Shown: positions 44,821-52,838 of the stretch, in pieces
How the letters are laid out: every line of letters begins with the position of its first letter
How positions within the stretch are numbered: position 1 is the stretch's first letter
Assembly (NCBI GenBank): GCA_002077065.1
Contig: NAJO01000046.1
Coordinates: 1 to 64,000 of the forward strand
Direction of reading: 5' to 3'
DNA: 64,000 nucleotides
Source of the DNA: Cryoendolithus antarcticus
Lineage: Eukaryota; Ascomycota; Dothideomycetes; Cladosporiales; Cladosporiaceae
Program-made: the position numbers and the translations under genes
The notes under the pieces: model-generated
Seen by the model: the letters and a program-made list of their open reading frames with translations, nothing else
The model's database searches: none
Told to the model about the DNA's origin: nothing

Positions 44821-47378
44821 TCATTCCTGCACAAACATCTCCCCCTCCCACCCAAAAGCCCTCTTCAATCGTCTCCCCAGCCGTTTCACCATGAACGTCC
44901 CAATCTTATTGCCGCGCCTCACCTCCTTCGGCTCATGAAATTGGATGCTCCTATCCACATCGACCAAGCCTTCACCCTTAGGCAGTGGTTTGAAAATCCA
45001 GACACTCCCGTAAAGCTTCTCGGGCACCAGTCCGAGCGCATTGAAAGCGTAGACGAAGTCGTCCCATGAGAGCTCACTGCGGTTCGACAGCGCTGTGGCA
45101 GCGCAGGGCAGAAGCGTGGAGATGACTTTGTAGACGCGACGAGGTAGAGTGATGAGTTTGACGGTGGTAGTAGCATCCTGTGCCAGCGGAGGCGTCGGCG
45201 GAGGCGTCGTATGATCCGCAGTGCCTCGAGTCTTTTCTTTGATCTTCGCAGCAGTTCGAGGGAGCTCGCTGCGTCTGTTGGCCGAGATTGGAGTCAACGG
45301 CATGCTCTTCTCCGCGGGAGATTCATCCAGTTTCTGTGGACCGGGTGTGCGTATAGCAGCTTCGGAGTCTTTCCAGACTGGTGTCTTTGGAGCATCGACG
45401 AAAGGTCGTTTCGAGAACTGAGCAACGAACCAAAGCAGGCGGAGGCGGTATTGCCCCAGATAGATATCGATATCGGACCATACCGTGCGTAAGTTCTTCT
45501 CGGCAAGTCGCATCTGCGCCACAGTCTCCTTGGACCGGCGTTTCTCGAACGGATAGGCGAAGGTAGTATCGATGGGTCCCTCGAGGACTTTCGAGCTGTG
45601 GCAGCCGTCGGAGAAGCGTTTCTCAACGAGCTCGTCTGTGTATGCGAAGTCCTGCGAGGGCGTGTTAGTGGATGGCTCTCTCAAGGATGCAGCGGCACAA
45701 ATGATAACACTGGCAGTGCGCATGATAGTAGCACAAGCAGCTTCGCACTTTTAACGAGAGGAGGCATACTTACATCCTCAGCGTCGTACAACGTCGGGAT
45801 CTGCCAAGGCAGCATATCGCCGACTCGATAATTCAAATCGACCAAGACTGCGAGGTCGCTGAAACGTTCCATCAACCAACCATCGACCAAAGACGCGGCT
45901 TCAACGTCCGTTTCGAACATATACTGCATTTCATCGACGATATGCTTCACCCCGTGAATCTGACTGTTGACTGGACACACCAGCATGCTGCTCATACGAT
46001 CGACGCGCATCTCAGCCGCAGTCGCCCCGATGGAGCTCTTGAAGTTCCATGTACTCGAACAAGGGTCGGAACAATGACGCTTGCACGTCTTGTCGTCGTG
46101 TGGTTGATGATAACAATGTCGCATGCGAGGTGATATTGGTAGTCCGTGTTCGAAGTGGTACACAGGTCGGACGAGCAGACGATTGATCATCATCTGCAAG
46201 AAAGCCCAATTATCCTCGTCGTATTGTTGCAGGCGACAATGGACGTCGTCGGCATTGTGAATTTGAGTATCGAATGACCGCATCTTGCCAAGGCACTTGC
46301 TCACGCGCTCCCAATTGAAGCAATTGAGCATCGCGTCGTTGATCATATCGCTTACGATATGCTTCCATATGCAGGGCCGACAAGTGTCGCCATCAATTCT
46401 CTTCGCGTCGTGCACCCGCCAATCCTTAAGCTGCTCGAGAAAGTAGCCTGGGTCCTCGCGCAATCCGAACAGATGATCTTCGGCAGCCTGGAACCGCGAA
46501 TCGACGAGCAAACGCATACGTGGGATATCCATACGCTGGGGTAAGCCGTATGGTGCTTCGAGCGCGTAAGATGTGACCGTCCGCCACGTTCCCGTCGAGG
46601 TGTCAGGGCGAGGCGGCTCTGGCTCTGGCTGATGTGGTGCCAGGAGTATCTGCGAGTCGGAATAATCGTGCAAGATAAGCCGAGCGCAAGCATGGAGGAA
46701 GCGATACAGCTCTGACTGAACCTCCATGCCCAGTATGCCTAGGAGACGAGGATTGAGCGTGTTCCCGTTCTTCCACAGCAGCCTCTCTGTGCGGCCCATT
46801 ATGCGGCCGTAAGTTCGGGGTGATCTCTGACCCTCAAAGACCATGGCATACGGCTCGGCAACGTCAGCGGTCCATCCACGGCCGAGGTGTGCGTCGTTAA
46901 TATCTCGGCCGATGAAGATTTCCGGGAGCTTTCGACCGCGGGAATTGAGATACAGGGGTAGCAGGTTGCCTTTCACGAGATCCTCTTGGTTGATGTGGGG
47001 CCACAGCTGTGCATTTGCATTGCAGGTGGTGGATCGCGGTTGTCCGCGTCGCTTCATGTTGCGGAATGGCTCGAAGTCAGGACGATGAGTCTGCGACATG
47101 CCCGGCCAGGCCTGTAAAAGCACCTGAATGCGCTGCTTGGCGGATTTCTTCGCCCAGCGTTTCTGCAGTACGAGTTCAAAGCGCTTCATGATAGCATTGA
47201 GCTGGGTCCAGTTCGAGAAGATCGTGTTGGAGAAGCTGATGGCCAAGTCGCGAATCTCTGAAGCGGATAAATCCTTCGGAATTGGCCAATCTACATTAGT
47301 GCCCAGACGACAACACTTGCACGGCGCACGACCGGTCTGACGATTGTGCTCAACCTCCTCGTAGGTGTAGGTAGCCAT
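44821..47378 (-). CDS. Conserved-looking hypothetical protein, 811 residues
   Basis: Exons 47378-45774 and 45651-44821 with a 122-bp intron (GTAAGT donor at 45773, GCAG acceptor). Near the N-terminus GRAPCKCCRLGTNVDWPIP holds a Cys cluster. Exon 1 is rich in Trp/Arg/His/Cys and well-formed (FSNTIFSNWTQLNAIMKRFELVLQKRW; CRPCIWKHIVSDMINDAM; CKRHCSDPCSST). Exon 2 begins DFAYTDELVEKRFSDGC and ends in a compact domain SWDDFVYAFNALGLVPEKLYGSVWIF ... IQFHEPKEVRRGNKIG, followed by a basic tail. The ending resembles the RNase III-like/ankyrin-less C-terminal blocks seen in many fungal hypotheticals only superficially; I do not assign a function. ATG 47378 (MATYTYEEVEH) is preferred over 47435 because coding-like sequence starts there. 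Confidence 0.6.
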
Positions 47379-48122
47379 ATCGCCTCCTTCTCCGACTACC
47401 TGCAATGTAGTCAGCGCTGATGTATGAGCAGCCACAACAGCGAGGACTTTGCGACTGCGTCCGCGTGAGAGACCGCTCTTGTGACGACAGCAACAGTGTA
47501 TTTCTCACGAGCACGGCATGGCAACATTCGCAGTTGTGAGTACAACGATAGCAGCACACGAGCGTTGCAATTTCCTCGGAGAAGGGGACATATGCGTACC
47601 TCAATCGGCCGGAGTGTTGAAAGCACTCAATCGTGCTGCTCAGCTAGGTCGTAGAGTATGCGTAGTCTTTGTAAATCAGGGAATGTGAAGTCCTCAAGCT
47701 CCCATGTCGTACAAACTTCGCTACGCCAAGCAAACGCGACCCAGGCAGAGCTCGTGCATGTCTCGAATGCACCTTCCCTTTGACCTGCTGCCGCAAGCCG
47801 ACCCCACGAAGCAGGATCCACATGTGAGCTGTCACAAATAGCGCATGTCCGCACGCGAATAGCTGGAATGCGCATCTCATGTCTTCAGCAGCCATTGAGT
47901 CTGGTCGGTCCCATATGTGGGACGTGAGTAGAAAGTGTCAAGGTAGAGGTCAATATGTATGGATTGAGCGGTATACTTAAGCACGCTTTCGAGTCCCAAG
48001 GACTCACAAACATGATCCGCACCGAAAAACGCCAGCCAAATGCTCATTACTTCTTCACCGCCAGTCGCAGGCAGCCGTCACTTTGCATCCTCCCCTGCAT
48101 TTCAGCCGTGCTAGCACCGCAC
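47379..48122. other. Intergenic region with a small unexplained minus-strand ORF
   Basis: 47627-47875 (minus) encodes 82 residues (RTCAICDSSHVDPASW; AWRSEVCTTWELEDFTFPDLQRLRI) with plausible composition but no recognised family and no clear splice link to the gene at 44821-47378. Nothing else seen. Confidence 0.25.
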
Positions 48123-49310
48123 CTACTTCTTCCTCAGGTAATTCATCACCAGCGGCGTCACAATCGGCGCCAGCGTCGCATAGTACTTCTGCCCCTTCTC
48201 CATATAAGGCCCCACATCATACTTCCCAATCTTCACCTCCTTCGGCTCGCGGCGTCTCTTGTCACGATCGCGGCGATCTCCTCTCCTATCATCGTCATCA
48301 TACCTGTCGTCATCCGAGTACCGGCGACGGTCCCTGTCCCTCGGCTCCGGCTTGCGACGCGAGTCCCTGTCGCGGTCGTAGATGTCTTCTCTGCGGCGGC
48401 GCGCGGCGCGGTCATCGTCCGAGGCGTCGCCGTAGCGATCATCGCGGCGGCGGCGAGGTGGGTCTTCGCTGCGGTGACGGCGGGGCTTGTCGTAGTCTGA
48501 TTCGTCGTCGGAGTAGTCGTCTTTGCGGCGGCGGTCTTTGTCGCGGTCTTTCTCGCGGTCTTTCTCGCGAGGGCGGTCTCGCTCGCGATCCTTTTCGCGG
48601 TCACGGTCACGATCGCGGTCACGGTCTGGGGCTCGCTCCGTATTGCTACGGCGGACGGGCTTGATGGGGTCGGCGCCGTACTCTACGCCTTCGCGAGGTC
48701 CACGACGACGAGGTGGGAGGGTGGAAGCATCGTCGTAATCGTCTTTGCGCGGTGGCGGACGACGGCGGTCATCGCGATCACGGTCGCGGTCACGGTCTCG
48801 TGGTGGTGGATCGTCGTATCTGTCTGCGTCCCGATTGGACCTCTTATCTCTGGGGTCTGAGGGCATCTTATCGTCTTCGTCGTAAGCTTGCTTCTTGCGA
48901 CTCGACTTCGCTCTCCTCAATGAATCGCCCTCTTCGCTCTCGTATCCGTCACGCTTATCTCTGAACTTGCGCTGCTCGGGTCCGTTTTTGCGCTCCAAGT
49001 CCGGCGTTCGTCCGTTGAGGAATGATGGCTCAACGTCAAACTCGGGCTTCAGGTTCGGTCCTCGGCTCCTGCTTCCTTCCCTTTTCAAAGCGCTGCCAAG
49101 CGGCGGCGGAGGAATGTTGTTGTTTGCTGCAGCGCTGTGCGGTGGAGGCGGGAGATTATCGCGGGAGTTTGTGCGAGACTCTCTCGGATCCTCTCTGCGG
49201 GGTCGTCGCTCGTTGGGCTGATACTGATCACCACCCGGATATGGCGGAGGTGCACGATCGTCTCCTCGTCGGCGATGGCGAGGCTCGTAGTCGTCGTCGT
49301 AGTGTGACAT
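48123..49310 (-). CDS. Arg/Asp-repeat low-complexity protein with a conserved C-terminal tail
   Basis: Single exon, 395 residues. The N-terminal ~110 residues are Pro/Arg/Asn-rich. Residues ~165-350 are dominated by RD, RE and KD alternation (DRDRDRDRDR, REKDREKDRDKDRR) interspersed with YDD and RRR, the composition of RS/RD-type RNA-associated proteins. The only folded-looking part is the last ~37 residues, KEVKIGKYDVGPYMEKGQKYYATLAPIVTP..., with a hydrophobic alternating pattern and a basic end. The opposite strand is also open because of the repeat (CGGTCA/CGATCG units) but is a compositional shadow. Function not assigned; a membrane-proximal or RNA-granule role would be guesswork. Confidence 0.6.
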   Translation of the reverse strand: MSHYDDDYEPRHRRRGDDRAPPPYPGGDQYQPNERRPRREDPRESRTNSRDNLPPPPHSAAANNNIPPPPLGSALKREGSRSRGPNLKPEFDVEPSFLNGRTPDLERKNGPEQRKFRDKRDGYESEEGDSLRRAKSSRKKQAYDEDDKMPSDPRDKRSNRDADRYDDPPPRDRDRDRDRDDRRRPPPRKDDYDDASTLPPRRRGPREGVEYGADPIKPVRRSNTERAPDRDRDRDRDREKDRERDRPREKDREKDRDKDRRRKDDYSDDESDYDKPRRHRSEDPPRRRRDDRYGDASDDDRAARRRREDIYDRDRDSRRKPEPRDRDRRRYSDDDRYDDDDRRGDRRDRDKRRREPKEVKIGKYDVGPYMEKGQKYYATLAPIVTPLVMNYLRKK

Positions 49311-49759
49311 GCTTCGTCAAATATAGCCAAGTGATAACTGCAAGTGAGTGAAGCGAGGTCGGTCACTGGCTGTGCGATGACGAGGTTGGTTGGCGCGGCA
49401 GGGAACGGGAGATGAGCCTGGAGGCCTGGCTGTGCAAGGCAAGAGGATACTTTTCAGGTGAGGCAATACTGCAGCTGATAAGATAGCGAGTGTGATGACT
49501 GGCACATGCTGCTGCGGGTCGTCTGCCAGCAGCACGCTACCAGCTGAATGAAGACGGATTGACGCTGGCGGCGATGTGCTGTCAGTTGATGTGGTGCAGA
49601 GTGGCGCAGTTTGCGGGTTTGGCCGGAGACCGCGATGGAGAGGTCACGTGCGAGAGCACCAGCCACCACATCACATAAAATCTTCCGCGAATGTGCTGAA
49701 CTTCGTGTACGACCCATTGGAGATGACTCCGAAGGATTACAGAATCCGCCGTTGATTAT
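49311..49759. other. Intergenic region
   Basis: About 450 bp between the Arg/Asp protein start and the 3' end of the aminotransferase pseudogene. No feature recognised. Confidence 0.4.
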
Positions 49760-51067
49760 CTACCTCCATTTCCCACCCCGAGCTCGATCGCATGCCTTGA
49801 CTAATAGATCACTAGCAATTTCGAAGTCCTCCAGAGTCAGATAGACCTGCGCGCTAAACTGCACCCAACAGTTCCCATCGTAGAAGAATACCACCACGGC
49901 GGTCTCGTACACTACAGTCATCGTATTTTACCCATGCACAGATCTTCGCACCCGCCTTCTTCACATCACCCAAAGCAAGCTGATCGACGGCAAGCGGCAA
50001 CCTGACGACAGCAAAAGCACACTTCCCGACTCCCCTTCCTCGTTCTTCATCACCTCAGTCCCCAGCTTCTCCGCCACAAAATGTCCGCCCTGCTTCGCCA
50101 GGTCAAGCATACACCCCATCACAGCCTCCTCTCCCTTCTTCCCGTCCCAAATCACGCGCTTCCGCCACGCCAGTGCAGCTTCAACACATAGATACGGGGC
50201 ATCGTGCAGTGTGCCAACGTATGCGAAGTTGCCCACGAACGGTTCCTCGATCCTGGAGCTCGTCGGTAATGTGTTACGCATCAGATGCTGATGCCTCTTC
50301 GTTACGTAGAATACAGCACATGGTCGAGGCACGTAGAGCCACTTGTGTGCATTGGAGCTGAGGAAGTCTGGGTCTAAGGCTGTGAGATCGATGGGCATCT
50401 GGCCAATGCCATGTGCGCTGTCGATGCAGGAGAGCACGTTATAGCGTTTGCAGATCTTGGTGAGATCTTCAAACGGTAGGCGGACGCTGGGGCAGGTGCT
50501 GATGGTGTCGCAGAGGGTCAAGAATGGTTTCTGGCCGGCACTGATGACCGCCTCGATGGCTTCCTCGAACAGCGTACAGATTGTTGCGTGAGAGACAGGA
50601 AGGGTGAAAGCGACTTCTTTAATCTGAACGGGTGTGGTCTCGCACAAGTAGGTCAGGGTGTTGGCAAAGGCTGGATAAATTGTGGATAGATAGACGATGA
50701 CATCTCCTTACTTGTACTGGATGTTGCGGAGCACAGTTTCGATGCCCGTGGTGGCATTGGGCACGTAGACGCAGGTATTGGGTGGTGCGTTGAGATAATT
50801 CTCGATCACCCTGCGACTGTCCATGAGCAGATGGGTGCGATACTCATACCGAACGAACGTATCTGGGCGACGTTCTGACTTGTCGATATAGTCGTAGTAG
50901 ACAGACCGAACGTCCTTTGGACACGTGCCATATGATCCTGGGCTGGCATATTAGTCGGATACACTCGCGGTGCAATGGTTTCGAGACATACCGTGGTTGA
51001 GGTTCCGATATCCAGGATCAAACGAGAAATGCTTTGCTGCTTCTTTGCCGCACTCGATTGGATGCAT
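49760..51067 (-). pseudogene. Class V PLP aminotransferase (isopenicillin-N-epimerase-like), disrupted
   Basis: Start ATG 51067 (MHPIECGKEAAKHFSFDPGY), a normal intron (GTATGT...CCCAG) rebuilding NLNHGSYGTCP, then VYVPNATTGIETVLRNIQYK. Here TAA (50710-50708) interrupts the frame, and the very next codons continue the family sequence GDVIVYLSTIYPAFANTLTY. The centre is intact: SCIDSAHGIGQMPIDL, then SSNAHKW with the PLP lysine. Near 50028 the frame shifts (1-nt loss) before CAFAVVRLPL. Near 49912 it shifts again before VYETAVVVFFYDG...WVQFSAQVYLTLEDFE, the authentic C-terminus, ending TAG 49762-49760. Thus one nonsense and two frameshifts break an otherwise recognisable gene of ~400 codons. 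No intron can explain the stop because family residues flank it directly. Confidence 0.8.
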
Positions 51068-51405
51068 GATGCTGTGCTGAGCGCCCTGAGATCTGTCTTT
51101 GGCAGATCGCACTTTGTGATGTAGAAGTGAGCGACACCTTCATTATGGTGAAACACAACTCATATGTATGGCAAAGCTTGGCTACACTTGTTGAGCAGGC
51201 ATGCATGTAGGGCGTGCTATGTCAGCATTGAGCAGACATGCAAGCAGCAGATTCGGGGCCAAAATCAGCTAATGTTCGGCGGCCGTATCAGGCAGGTGGA
51301 TGCGGGGGCTTCATCATCTCTAGTCGATGTTGTCAGGTACATGGGGTCAGATGGCGCATCGAGCGCTTGAAGTCCTCTGCATTGACAGCGGCAAGTATCG
51401 TCAGA
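51068..51405. other. Intergenic region
   Basis: 338 bp between the aminotransferase pseudogene start and the 3' end of the PTPA gene. No feature recognised. Confidence 0.4.
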
Positions 51406-51406
51406 T

Positions 51407-52672
51407 CTATCGAGCAGCCCATGGTGCTCTTATCGAAGGTACGCCGGTAGAGGCCACTGATGAAGGAACCGCGCCAGGCTTCGCCCAAGGCGCTGCAGTG
51501 CCAGCTTGGGGTCTTGCAGTCTGTACATTGCCAGACAGTAGACCAGGTACAGGTGCTTGTGCACTCGGCTGCTGCTGAGCATGTACGCTCTGCGATGTAG
51601 TCTGCTGTGCAGCCGGGTCCTTCTCCCAAGGGAACAGACTGCCGAATGGGAAGTGCTGTACCACAGGGAACTTACCCAGCACTTCAGCATCGTACATCTT
51701 GATCATGCCCTTGTTAATCTTTGCCCAGCCATCCTTGATCCCAGAGATGTTGAACAGCGTGGGCGAGTGTTCCCAAAACGGACCAGTCTTGACGTCGTGG
51801 ATGAATTGGATGGCAGCGAAGTACATGTTATTATCTTTGTGTTGCAGAACAGTGTTCTTGGACGCAATAGAGTCAGGCTTCGGAACGCCAGCTCGAGAGC
51901 CAGTCAACGGTGTGGGTGCATCTGGCGATGCGATTGCTGGGCCGAGCTGAGCTGAGCCGAAGATGTATGGCAGGAAGCTGTGGTCGTCCAATCCCCAGAC
52001 CCCATGAGTACCCGCAGGCTCTAGTGTGTATGTGAGGATCAATTTGCGCATGAGTACGAGGTAAGGCTGGATCAGGCCAGTCACAATAGTCCGCTCCTCG
52101 CCCACCCGAAAGGCGCTTAGCTTCCATAAACAGCCCAGGAAGACCAGAAAGCTCAGCTCGTGACCAGTGCCGTAGTCCATTCGCTGTGCGCTACCGAAGC
52201 CACCAAGGAGGTATACCTTCAGCTCCTCGCGCACGCCGGTGCGCCGTTGGTCGTCGTTAGTGGCGATCAGATCCAGAACAGAACCGAGGTGTTCATCAAA
52301 CAGGTCATCAATCTTACTCTCAGCAAGCTTATACCAAGTCCTGAAAGCGACATTGCCGAACCGTCGTGGTCCAGTCTCAGGCGGTACATCATCGACAAGG
52401 TCAGACAGCGTCTTGATGATTGCTGCTACACCAATGCCCACGCTGCTCAACTCTGCTCGCTGTTGAAGGTCGCAGACTTCTGTGTTACCATCCTCACCAA
52501 GACGGGGGAAGATGGCTCGATTGAGTTGGAGAAGAAAGATCTTGATGTCGCGGTAGGCGATGGAAGAATGGAAGAAAGCTAGGTCGTTACCGTCTTCGAT
52601 ACGCTTCCTCGGCGTGAGAAAAGCTGCCGGTACTCTGCGCTCCAGTATCGGATGCGCTTGCTGCCCTGACAT
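51407..52672 (-). CDS. PP2A phosphatase activator (PTPA; probably the Rrd2 type)
   Basis: Single exon, 421 residues. AYRDIKIFLLQLNRA near the start, FGNVAFRTWYKLAE, LKVYLLGGFGSAQRMDYGTGHELSF (the peptide-binding, ATP-contacting core), and WGLDDHSFLPYIFGSAQL are the PTPA signatures. KINKGMIKMYDAEVLGKFPVVQHFPFG closes the fold. The last ~65 residues are Gln/Ala/Pro low complexity. PTPAs are peptidyl-prolyl isomerases that assemble active PP2A catalytic subunits. The length and N-terminus suggest the shorter of the two fungal paralogs (Rrd2) rather than Rrd1; this is a judgement from length only. Divergent from the acidic-tailed gene at 52803/52839, with ~130-165 bp between starts. Confidence 0.9.
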   Translation of the reverse strand: MSGQQAHPILERRVPAAFLTPRKRIEDGNDLAFFHSSIAYRDIKIFLLQLNRAIFPRLGEDGNTEVCDLQQRAELSSVGIGVAAIIKTLSDLVDDVPPETGPRRFGNVAFRTWYKLAESKIDDLFDEHLGSVLDLIATNDDQRRTGVREELKVYLLGGFGSAQRMDYGTGHELSFLVFLGCLWKLSAFRVGEERTIVTGLIQPYLVLMRKLILTYTLEPAGTHGVWGLDDHSFLPYIFGSAQLGPAIASPDAPTPLTGSRAGVPKPDSIASKNTVLQHKDNNMYFAAIQFIHDVKTGPFWEHSPTLFNISGIKDGWAKINKGMIKMYDAEVLGKFPVVQHFPFGSLFPWEKDPAAQQTTSQSVHAQQQPSAQAPVPGLLSGNVQTARPQAGTAAPWAKPGAVPSSVASTGVPSIRAPWAAR

Positions 52673-52838
52673 GTTGAGCTGTGTGAATGCACGGCGAAAG
52701 GGACAGTGGCAAGTTTTGTCTCCGTCGAACCACAGTTGCTGAGCGGTCCCAATTCGGCCTAGCGCGGCGCGTCGACTTCACCTCGCGTCTCGAGGCCGTT
52801 GTATGGGTACTCCCAGCAATCGCGGAGAGTACAACAAC

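Noticed and set aside
48083..48664. Plus-strand Arg/Ser/Ala-rich ORFs opposite the RD-repeat protein
   Set aside because: Compositional shadow of the hexamer-like repeat coding for RD/RE on the minus strand.
50641..50710. Intron starting at GTAAGG to remove the TAA in the aminotransferase
   Set aside because: The acceptor at CCAG leaves the wrong frame, and the sequence that would be removed encodes conserved family residues (GDVIVYLSTIYP).
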